DNA of 64,000 bases from assembly GCF_963576615.1 (NCBI RefSeq), contig NC_088714.1, positions 41,758,072 through 41,822,071 on the forward strand, read 5' to 3'. Positions within the stretch are counted from its first letter, which is position 1, and every line of letters starts with the position of its first letter. The position numbers and the translations under genes are program-made. The stretch is from Watersipora subatra. Lineage: Eukaryota; Bryozoa; Gymnolaemata; Cheilostomatida; Watersiporidae. The notes beneath the pieces are model-generated. The model had not been told where the DNA came from. It ran no database searches and was given only the letters and a program-made list of their open reading frames with translations. Positions 13,101 through 25,100 of this stretch are shown here, in pieces.

Positions 13101-16100
13101 ATGGACAACAGTTCGTGCTCCGCACGGACCATGCCTCCCTGAGGTGGTTGTGTAGGAGGAGGGAGCCGTCAGCTCAAGTGGCTCGGTGGCTGGAGATTCT
13201 GTCGGAATTCTCGTACCTACTAGAACACCGATCAGGGGCCAAGCACGGGAATGCCGACGGCCTGAGTCGACAGGTCTGCCCAAACGACTGTCGACAGTGT
13301 ATCCGAATAGAGGAGCGAGACGGGGGCCCTAGCAAACAGGCATTGCTGGAAGGAGAGTCTGACACCGTGGCCGCAATTAAGCTACCAGGGGATCGAAATT
13401 TCCGACAGCTGGTGCAGAGCCAGATGGAAGGGACAGAAGCCGTGGCTAGGATGTACTGGGCAATAAAAAATGACCAAGAGCTACCGGAGGAGGAGCTAAC
13501 TCTAGGGAGTAATGAGCTCCGGATCCTACATAAAAGACGGGAAGCCCTGAGGTTGTCCGCTAACGGCGTCCTGGAGGTCAGACTAGCGACAGACGGCCAC
13601 CCCAGATGGTGTACCCTATGTCCCCGGGCAGACCGGAACCGGGTGATGTAGGACACGCACAGGCTTGCCCATGCGGGGGTTCACAAGACCGTAAAGAGGC
13701 TACTGCTCAATTGGTACTGGCCGGGACTGAATGCCGATGTGAGACGACTCATCAAGACGTGTGAGATCTGTCAGGTGGCAAAGACCGGTGGGAATCACGC
13801 GACCAAGAGCAGACACTGATTATACGCCGGGCGACTGTTGCAGAAGTTAGCGGTCGACCTGGTGGGACCAATGCCAGTGACTAACCGGGGGAATAAGTGG
13901 ATCCTAGTGATTAGCGACCACTTCTCCAGATGGCAAGATGCCATAGCGATTCCGGATGCGACTGCCCCGGTAGTAGCCATGACCCTGGATGAAAGGGTGT
14001 TCTGTTATTTTGGCCTACCCGAGGAATTACACTCCGACCAAGGGGCCCAGTTTGAGTCTAAACTCATGGGGGAATTATGTAGCCTATGGAACATAGACAA
14101 AACACGGACTACACCATACCACCCCCAGGGGAATGGCGTTGTAGAAAGAAATAATCGGAGCCTAGGGGATTCCTTAAGAGCCTTGCTCCTGCGCCGTGGA
14201 CCTACGGAGTGGGACTTGTTGCTACCGCAGATAATGAGGGCCTTCCGAGGCACTCCCCACTCCGCCACGGGGGAAACCGCAAATTACATGATGATGGGCA
14301 GGGAACTGCGATTGCCAGACCAGCTCTCAGAACCCGTGGCAGTCGCTGGTCAGGCGGTACAGCCCTACGTACTGGAACTAGCCAGCCGACTGGAAGAAAC
14401 TTATGAAATCCTCCGGGAACGCCAGATGAAGATCCGAGTGGAGGATGAAGAGGAGCCCCCGTTATTTGAGGCAGGCGACTTGGTACTGCTAGTCAACAAG
14501 AGACGTCGACGAGGAGAAAACCCCAAATTACTGCCCAAATATGTGGGGCCATATACCGTCACTAGGTATGCCCATCACTAGGTAAAACCATACTATGCAT
14601 GCCCGGAAGCCGATGGGAGGGCCCCGGCCACCAAGGAACCCACCAGGAGGCCAAACATCAGAGGTGCCACTGGACGGAGAGAGAGGAGGCCGGAAGGGCT
14701 GGTAGAGATGCTGCCCACCTTGGAGTGCACTAGAAGGGAGCTCCCTCCGCCAACACAGCAAGGGAGGATGGACCCGCCCCCTGATATGAACAGTGACACA
14801 TTCAGGAGGCGACTTCTGGAGGTCCTGGCCAGAGAAAGAGGATCTGCCTCGGGAAGTCATGATCCTACCGAAGGGGTTAGGGAGGCAACAGAGCAACCCG
14901 GTGTACCCAACACAGAACCAGAGGAACCGAGTCCCGAGCCCTGTCCCGAACCTCCGGTGGAGCCTTCCGGGCAGGACCTGACGGAAGGGGAGGCAGACAA
15001 CACCCCAGTCAGTGAGACCTCCAACCCCGGGGCCACAGAGCAAAGGGATCTGCTCCAACCCGACGTTTCTATACCAGCACCAGCTGAAGAAGAGGTGCGA
15101 ATGAACCCAGAACCAAGGGGAGCAGAAAATAGTATGGGAGAAAGACGAGACGGGAGACCCCGGCGAATGGTGGGGCCTCCCATCAGATACAGCCAGGCTG
15201 TATGCCACCAGATTGACCCAGAAGACGAAGGGTCGGAAGCCGGGGAAAGACAGGCCGAATTCAGGGAACGGTACCAGTCCACCAAAGTTATGGTGGAAAA
15301 ACTAGAAACCTTAATAGAGAGGGAAGGCCTGAGGACGAATCTAGAACTGATGTCTCAGTACGCAATTTTAAAAGAGTCGATTGCCGAGCTAGAAAAGATG
15401 ATGGCCACGAGCCAACACGTGGAAGAGCAACCAGAATCAATTATATCTGACCGAAACATCTCGGAAAAGGGGGCGGGGACTGAGGCAGACGAAGAAAATC
15501 AAGGAGTAGGGGAACCGTCCGGCAATGAAAGCTTTCGACAGCAGACTCCGGACGGCGGAAATTTTCAGGAACAAAAGCATGACGGGACCGGAAAGTGGCC
15601 ATCTTCTGAAATTGATACTGTCTCCAGTCACTTCAACCGCTGTACGCTGACGAATAACCAGCTCCCTCCACCTCCACAAACCTATATCGCGAAATTCAAT
15701 ATGAGACCGACTTCAGATGAAACCGGAGCCATCGAAGACCAGGAACTGCAGGTATTATTGACAGAACTGGATGAGATCCTAGAAGAAACAGAGGTAACGG
15801 CAGAAAGACAAGATGTCGATCAAGAAAAATTACCTGCAAATAACGTAGCCAAGGGAAATACCGCACCCATTGCATATAAGGGGGAGAGGCCGGTGGAACC
15901 GGCGATAACTAATACTAGAGTGGTGCGATTGGTAGGAAACAGGGCGCCCCAGGAGAAGGTCAAACCAAGCCAAGCAAAATTCTGAGGGCCAGAGTTTTCG
16001 AGTCAGGAGCAGAGGTGAACCACTCCAGGGTGACCCTCCGCTAGAGACTAACCAGAGGTGCCAGTTGCACACTCCACTACTACCAGACAACAGCAGACCA

Positions 16101-19100
16101 GGACCGATGCAAGCCTGCTCAGTAAATCTACCAACAATTCCTGTCAACCAGACAAAAGAAAACGAATTGTTCAAGAGAAGGAGAAACCGGGAAACCGTCG
16201 AAGGAATAGCAGAAGACATCTGGTACTCCCCCACCTCCTACGAAAGGATGGAGGCCGCAGAAGACCGCCAGAAGGGAGAATGCCAACTCTGTGGTTTTCG
16301 AAACAAGGACAGTAGGGTAGTGAGGAGACACATACGGCAACACTTCTGGCGCTACTGGTGCAAATGTCAGAAGAACTCATCGTCGTTCTTTAGTATATAC
16401 AAGCACCAGAAAAAAGCCAAGGACCCCCGACTACACCCTAGCATTGTGTACCAGGTAGATCAAGAGTGGTATACTGATTTTTGTACATATATGAAATGGA
16501 CAGAGTGCCCCCCGTTTGGAACCTGCCTTCCCGTGAAAGATGGGAACGGATGGGTACGAGGTAGAAGGACAGGACAAAAACGGCTAAGAGCAGATTCATC
16601 AGAAGAAAAGGGGTGCACTGATCGAGAGAACCGCCAAGAAGACGGGAGGAACAGACAAGCCGACCTCCGCGTCCACCTAAACCGACGCCGAACCACCGAA
16701 GGAAGAGAGGAGATAGTCAACAAGCCCTTCCCACCAAAGTATGTAATCCCAAAGGTGAGTCAGAGGAAAGCAATACCCATTAGTCGGGAGATAAACTCAT
16801 CGCCTAAGGGAGCTGGAGTGGAGGTAGCAGGAGAGGGCGAGACCGCCCTGGAGATAGATGTCAGTGCGGACGACATCGCTGGAGTCTATGCCGGAACCGG
16901 TGCCAAGACCCAGGAACCGGTCAGCAACAAGGTAGCCAGAACCAACGAGAACACACGGCCCCGGCAGGAAGAATACAACCGCAGAGCAGAAAGAGAAGAA
17001 GAACGATACCAACGTTACATCCGGATGGCCGATGAATGCCGTAAAGAAGCTCAAAGATTGAGAGCACAAGCTCGACGATTCCGCTAAAAACACTCCCTTA
17101 ATTGTTCACCCCTAGGCCAAACAATTGGGGGGGGAGAGTGTGGAGGACCGGGACATACATGTATATCAATTACTGCACTTATATATATATCCTCACTAGC
17201 ACTTGCCCGAACCTCCCGAACTTCCTCTATGTTATGTAATCGCATTCTTGAACTGCCTTTTTATTATATAATCATATTCCTGAACTGCCTTTTTGTTATA
17301 TAATCATACGTTTATCCTGTACTAATCTTATTATATCTTGTACATCCTTTGTGCTATAAATAGAGTGATGGGCGGAGCTAGACCATAGGCGCTGGCTATA
17401 TAAGCCAGCGCAGTAAGTAGGCAAGGTGTGCTTGATACCACTCATACTTGTGAACACTTGTGTTGAAGCTATCATTAATAAAACTATTACATACTCGTAC
17501 GAACTGATTCTATTGACGCCTGCCTGGTTGGCTCACCGATTGCACAAGCAGGCTCATTGTAACCATCAGACGGAACTGCCAGGGTGACTCTAGAAGGCTA
17601 GGAGGCGATCCACGGCTTTTGTCTAGACTCGATCGGGTGTGCCATGGCACAAGAGATCCAGTCCTAAGACCAGCCACTAGTGGATCCGGACTAGCCTGAG
17701 ATAGAGATCCAGAAGGCAGGCCGGGGGTTTGGTTTCGGAGCAGGCCTGACTACTAGGTTCTTGTCTTGGACTGACTTGACCGCCACAGGCAAGTCAATCA
17801 GGCTTCGGACAAGGCAGGCCAGTAGCTCAGGTTGCGTTTCCCTTGTTAGGAAGTAAAGCTGACTCAGCTACCGGGGTCAGATCCTTTACAATATATATAT
17901 ACATGTATATAGCATGTATAGCGTATATATATATAGCATGTATAGCGTATATGTATATATATATATATATAGCATGTATGCGTAGTGTATATATATAGAT
18001 TGCAGAATGCTTCAGTGTTTCATGTGTTCTATCATCAGGCTGGACAATGATACCATGCTACATTCATGTGAGTTATAATCCTTATGTAGCTATGTATACA
18101 CATAAGCTTTTTACTTCTTTGACCAGCTCTCATGAATCCAACCTTATATTGCTCTCCGCAACTGGCCATGTCTCTAGTCATTGAGGCTCTGTTGGCACTA
18201 AACTCAGACATGTCCAGCACCATGATCACAGAAACATTGTTTGTGTAATAAAGCACACACAGCCTCTGCTTGCAGTCAGCTATGTAGACGTCATATTTGA
18301 TCTTCAAGGTATTCCTCATGCAATGCATCCTATGAAGGGTGCAAGTTTCTCTGAGTACACCCACTCTTTGTTTCCATGTCGTAAAGACTAAAGCTGTCTG
18401 TTCATTGAAACTATGAAATCAATCTACATATTACATATTATGCATTCTCTTAAAAAATTATGCTTTGTTAGAGTGATGGTAACACAATTATTAACAGTAG
18501 TACCCTGGCAGTCTACTGACCCTTGAGAGATACGCACTATTATTAGGTGTAATAACTATACATACGCTATTATTCATGATTGTCAGTGATCAGTTGGGTG
18601 GTGCAGTTGTTAGAGCTATTAGGCTAGAAGTCATAAATTCAAATCCTTTATCATGTAATCTTTTTTTTATGTATTTAACTGAAGTGTCTCTCACTAGGTC
18701 TTTTACTTGGGAACGAATAAAGTGAGATACATTGTATTTTCGCTAACAACTGCGTAGTGTAATATGATGTATAAATGACATGCACCAGGATTAGAAGCTA
18801 TTGTAAAGGAACTGACCGAGCTCCTCTTCTCGCTCCTCAAGAATCAAACCACTCGAGTACAAGGCCATAAGTATTTATATATATATATATTTTGCAGTAA
18901 ATATATAAGGGTACAGTTGCATATGCAATAAACATATGAGTAAATGCACAGTGTGAGACTTCCAGGCGCTCTGCTCTTGGACACTTCTGCGGTGTCTTAT
19001 ATCGCTCCTGGATGTGGCTTGGCTCCGCCCCTCGGTGATAAGACCGACTCGGTATCAGACCCTCGCCAAACTGATACTGTTACCGAGGGCCGTGTCGTCT

Positions 19101-22100
19101 ATGGAGTCGGAGCACGACCCAATCATGGCATCGGTCGCATTCGTGTTGGCTGTCTTCTCTAGCTCAGTCCTGACCTCAGAAATCAGCCACCACACTATAA
19201 CCTTTTTCAATTCTTATGAGAATCATAATTCAATCTAAAGTAATCTCACTGAATCTCGTATTAATAGTAATTTTATTTGTTATCCAAAGGTCATGGGCAT
19301 AGCCTACATGTAACTGTATTATTATCAGATGTTAAGGTCCATCTATATTAGATTATCATAAGCAGTAAAGTACTGTAAAGAGTAAAGTATATATTGTGTG
19401 TAAATCACTTGAACCCATTGAACTTAAAGACGATGTTAGCACCTGAAATCGGTAAAGTTATCCAATAGCAGATCGTACTCTCATGTACAAACTTTGTCAT
19501 GCGCATTATCATCGCTCTAGTTGAGATTAACCTTATTCCTGTTTCTATGCTGAAAGACTGTTAATAATGTTTCAGCTAATAATGTTCTTAAGGTTGCAAC
19601 GCCTTGTAGGTTGCTAGAGGCTACTTCATGAGATTTGGTGTAGAAACATCTTTAGACAATGTTCGCACTGCGCGACATAACATTTTGATCAACAAAACAA
19701 TGCACAGATTTTGCAGATTGTGTGTTTTAAGAGACAAAGTTCTCCCCTAATCCTGCAAGCTACATAGGTTTTCTCCAACCTTATTAAGCTCTAAGGTTTC
19801 TATGAAAGATTGAATTATTAATGTTTAAATAATAATGGCATGCTTCTGTCATGTAGTGACAATGCTTGGTAGTGTTCTCTAGTAGAGAAACACGCCGCCA
19901 GGACTAGGTTTTTATAAGCTACCTTGGGTGGTCCTAACACTTATCAAGGGCTTCTTCTGGAACTGTCAGATTAACCTGAAGGGATACATTTTTGCAACAC
20001 GTCCAGTCTGACAGAGCCAGGTAGCCATTTCACTTGTCCAATGTGCGAAGGACAGAGGTGGATCTTTAACGTGCCCACGTTGTCAGTGTGGTACACGGGG
20101 CTCCAAGTTAAGGTCTAGATCCGAAAGACCAATGACCTGGACCAAAACGAAAATGTTTAAATAAATTGATAAATAATACATAGACTGTTAAAATGACAAT
20201 AAGCAAAATATATTTTGCGATTCTCTGGTTGCAGCGGCGGAAAAGATAGCTGCTTCAACCTGCTCAAGTGTGTTGCTGAAGACCATGAAGTTGTCGCCCT
20301 CGCCAACCTCCACCCAGCTGATAGCAGCATTGGTAAGTTTATTCAACGGGTTTTATTCCATTTCTACACAAGCGTATTAAATGGTGTTTTATGGTGTCAG
20401 CTTATTTGATTGGATTACCAAGACAAAAGCAGTTAGTATATTGAGTTGCAAGTATCGTCACTTAGTTTTTGGCATAGCATCGAGTTTACAGTTGTACAGG
20501 ATAGCAGTAATTCAGGTCATGTAGCCATCAAGGACTTGAGAAATGCTACTCTATCTGATTAGTTTAATTTTTAGAGTCACATGAGCTTTGGAATGATATA
20601 ATTTATGATAATCATACTACAGCAAAACCTTGAGATCTGAGCTTAATGCGTTCTGGAACCTGGGCTCCATTGTCAATTAACTTAATAAATTAAACCAATT
20701 AAATTAATAAAATAACTGAATACAAATTAATCCGGTCGAGCCCTTTCAAAGAACACTTAAAAACAGGATAATATAATGCAAAAACATGTTTTTAATTGAT
20801 CTAATTCACCATCTATGCTCACAAAGTAATACATGCCTATCTAGTAGTTATGACCTACAATAAAATGTAACATTATTATGTACAGTGCTTTATGGAGTTT
20901 TTACCTTCGAAACAGATGGTAGTGGCTAACGGCGGTGTGGAGGAGGTAAAGAGAAATTAAATTTAACTTAAATGAACTTAACTTACTACACACATTCATA
21001 GAGATAATTTTCATCTTACATTACACAAAAGTTAATTCTAATTTTTTTTTCTTTTTTTTTTCTAACTCGCTTAAACTGATATGACAAGAAAGATTGAGCG
21101 ATGCTGTTCTCGTAGCAGCCTTTTGCATACACTCCAAAGGAATCATCCGGAATTGAAAATCTCCTTGCATCTTACTTGAATTGGTTAACAACAGCAATCA
21201 GGTGGGCACGATTAGGACATCCTGGGAAAACTGAGAAAAAACAAAAATGCGAGTAAGGTCATTGGTTTACTTGATTGCTTGATTCAAGCTGGACTGACAC
21301 ACACCCACACACACTGCTATATACTCGGCCACCTAGCAGCCACATCGGGAACTGTCTCGTATCTCAAATTAGTATCATATCTCAGAGAAAAGATTTGCTC
21401 GGAATTTTTATCATTTGCTCAAATTTGTTGTATGTTGGGCACTCATATGTTGAGGTATGTACATGTACTATAATATGAAAAGGCGCTATTATGTTTGACT
21501 AAACTTTGAGGAAATGTTAGTGAGTCATCAGTTACTGGATTTTATAGAACTTACTTTGTTGAGCTTGATGCGGGTACAATTCTTGTTGTAACCATAAAAT
21601 TATCCTATTTTTAGAAAGTCGCTCTATAGAATCACACTTTTTGTATGTACTCAGACTGTGCCTGTCTGTTTGTAGGAGAATTAAACAGCTACATGTATCA
21701 AACAGTTGGTCATGAAATGATTGGAGCCGTTGCTGAAGCTCTCGAGTTGCCACTCTATAGACGGGCCCTCAAGGGTACCTCCCTCAGTGTTGGAAAAAGC
21801 TATGATGGTCCTGAGGCAGGAGATGAGGTGGAAGACTTGTACGAGTTGCTCAAGGAGGTCAAGGTGAGAGGAATGAAAGCTTGTTTCACTTGCATCAGAT
21901 CTAAGGTCAATATTGGTTGGGCTCGATTCCGAAGTTTTGCAACACAAATCTGTTTTTGCAGACGTCATACAGATCTTGTCATTTCTGATCAAAATTGGCA
22001 GCGACCAAAACTGTGTTTAAATTATTAATTTTCATGTCCTCTAAACATATCCATGGGTTGACTATAGAGCAGCAGTGTTGCACAACTAGTATACCGATGC

Positions 22101-25100
22101 TATACTGGTTGTACAATAGAATATCAAATTTGATACAAATTCACTATTTTTAATAACAAGTCTATCGGTGATATATTGGCCGAGGTTGTTATGGGTTCCA
22201 TATTCTTTCAAACAAGCATTTTCTGTTATTACTAAGTAATTTCTGCCATCCCGGTCTTTTTATTTTTGGCAATGTAAAAAAGGGTTGCTTGGCAATACAA
22301 GAGTTAGCCAATGAAGAGCAAGTAATGCCAAAATGTTCCTAACATACACCTAAAAACTTCTGTTGATTCAGTGCCAAGTATCAGCCTCTGTAACAACAAC
22401 TTGAGTTATATGTTGGTTTCAGGAGGCACATAATATACAAGGCGTTTCCGTAGGAGCTGTTCTCTCTGATTACCAGAGAGTCAGAGTAGAGAACGTCTGC
22501 TGCAGGCTAGGCTTGACCTCGCTTGGTTACCTCTGGTCTTGCAACCAAACTGAGCTTCTCACTGAAATGCTTGCGTGCCAGGTGGAGGCTGTTTTGGTGA
22601 AAGTAGCTTGCATTGGTGAGTTGTGAAAATAGCTTCATTTCCTATAAATAAATAGCCTGAGCGGCTTGTGACTCATTCTTGGTGCATCGTCCTGACCATG
22701 ACTATTTATCAGACTCTGAGTATAAGTGAGCCCTGGTGGTATTAGCTAGATGGGACTCACCTTATAATGGAATGGTATGAACAATGACTTAGTCTGCTGC
22801 TACCTGATTTGACAATCAATTGACCAAAGAAAAATAGCCTCACAGACAATGAAGCCATTACATCTATGCAACATTTGTCAAACATTCTTTCTGATTTAAA
22901 AATCATTAATTCAGCTCTCTACCATAAAGCTTGAACTGAGTGCATTGACTGAAGCCTTTGCATAAATACTTACACTGCCAATGTTATCACTGAATACTTA
23001 CAGTGTGAATACTTACACTGCCAATGTTATCGCTGAATACTTACAGTGTGAATACTTACACTGTCAATGATATCACTGAATACTTACAGTGTAAATACTT
23101 ACACTGTCAATGCTATCACTGAATATTTACAGTGTAAGTACTTACACTGTCAATGCTATCACTGAATACTTACAGTGTAAGTACTTACACTGTCAATGAT
23201 ATCACTGAATACTTACAGTGTAAATACTTACACTGTCAATGATGTTACTGAATACTTAAATATTAAATCATTAAATACTTACCCTGCAAATGTTTTTACT
23301 GAATACTTACAGTGGAAATATTTACACTGCCAATGCTATCACTGAAATAGGAAAATCGTATGTTTTCATCAATGAATCTCAAAACTATTAAAAGTTTTTT
23401 TATTAATCTCAAGCCAATCCAACATATGCAGGTTATCGCTCTGTCAATGGTGGTCGGTAACTTGGGTTAGGCTTTACTGTAACTGCGCCATTAAGCCGTG
23501 TGCTGCAAAAAGTTGTCTCACCTGTTGAGTGTGGCCAGAGCTCTTGTTGTGGGTAACGCGGTGAACTTAAGCACTCAACTTTTCTCTAAGAAAGGGTATG
23601 TTATTGTGCACTTTCATACATACTAGTACCCCCTCAGTCTAGTGTGCCTTGAGAGATTGTCAGGTGTACCAATAGAGCTCACCAATAGCTACCTATATGT
23701 ATATGCATAACAATTAAAAAATTCTGGAGTACGAAGGATTGGTGCAGGAGTTAGCATTCCACACCACGAGAATCCAATGCGATGCAATCTTTTTCCCAGT
23801 ATTCAGTTATGGATGCAGACGAGTGGATACGACTATTATTATAATAAAGACTAGGTGAATGTACGGCGTTGCCCGGGTAATAAAAAATTCTTTGACAGAA
23901 AATGTATTTTTATTTAACATATAACATTTACCATTCTAACTTTTAAACTTCATATCATGAGAAAAGTATTTATGTGCAGTTCAAATGAATTGAGGAAAAA
24001 AAACAACTGTAAAGGTATTCAAACAACTGTAAGATTCCAATTCCAAGATTAATTTTATGATTTTACTAGCTATAGCCAAACAGACAGATATACATCCAAA
24101 CAGACGACAACAGACACGACAAAATGTGAAATATATATTAAAGATTTAGGCATTGTTTAGTGATACATTTAGCCTGTCTCTTTATCTCCTTGTCTAGTTT
24201 TACTCTTCATTTACTTGTCTACATAGGACTAAAGCCAAAGGAGCACCTCAACAGGCCTCTATCATCTCTTGTTCGTCATCTCACCACGTTGGTGAGTTTG
24301 TTGTATCTAGTTCAACAATGTATTGGTAAAATACCTGAACGAATTTAAATTTCTCCTTGTCGGAAATTACAAATTTTGTTTAATCGGTACAAATCTCTCT
24401 AAGAACTTGCACAGATATTCTAAGAGACTAGACAACTTTACAGGCAGCGTCTTTCATAGCAGCCTACCAACCTTCTTTGTTAACACAATCAGAGGAAAAT
24501 TGCAAATAAGTTTTTTGGAATGATATATCAGACCTGCACAAGGTAAATGTCAGTTGAATTGTAATGAGTTTAAATTTTCTTTTATTAAATAAGACGATTG
24601 CTAAAAAATACACCATAAAAATCATTGATGATGTCTTCATGTGAGCAATTGCTTGGCTAATTCAGGTGCAGAGCCCAATTGGCAGTGAGCAGGGTATGAC
24701 TCACCTTGATGAAAAATCACTGCAATTCAACTTTGTAAATTAAATTCATCCATTAAAAATCAATAACAGAAGGTCTTCGAGTTCAGCCTAGCGAGTAATA
24801 TTACAGTTTCAACAAGTGAGTTTTTTACTAGAAGTTTATGAAAATTTTGACCCTAATTTTTATGATGCATTGGTGTGTTATTAACACAAGGCTATTTGAC
24901 ATTTGCAGAACAAAGACTATGGGGTTCACATGTGTGGGGAAGGGGGAGAGTATGAGTCTTTGACTTTGGACTGTCCCCTCTATAACAGCAAAATCATCAT
25001 GTAAGTCTGACTCAAGATTCCGATGCTAATCTTGTGCGCTCTTCTGCAACTTAAATATGACAGGAATTACTGGTCATAGGAGCTTTGGTAGTCCTCTTGC

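Larger units (their letters stand above)
8356..17890 (+). mobile_element. Ty3/gypsy-type LTR retrotransposon, young but coding-defective
   Basis: A 9535-bp element with two 752-bp LTRs beginning TGTGG and ending TTTACA. It has a primer-binding site directly after the 5' LTR and a polypurine tract directly before the 3' LTR. Internal order is Gag, protease, reverse transcriptase, RNase H, integrase (the Ty3/gypsy order), then two further coding stretches. By eye the LTRs differ at two positions only (8582 t versus g, 9042 a versus g), so insertion is recent. It is much more GC-rich than its surroundings. Both flanks are TA satellite, so a target-site duplication cannot be read with confidence; atata occurs on each side if one extra G is allowed at the left. 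In-frame stops and a frameshift show this copy cannot make a complete Pol. Confidence 0.95.

Noticed and set aside
14708..15985. Envelope gene of the retrotransposon
   Set aside because: No signal peptide, transmembrane segment, cysteine pattern or cleavage site; the protein is acidic and hydrophilic.
21275..21478. Short frames with HTHTHTH-type text in DPH6 intron 2
   Set aside because: Inside the MITE copy; not conserved as protein in the second copy.
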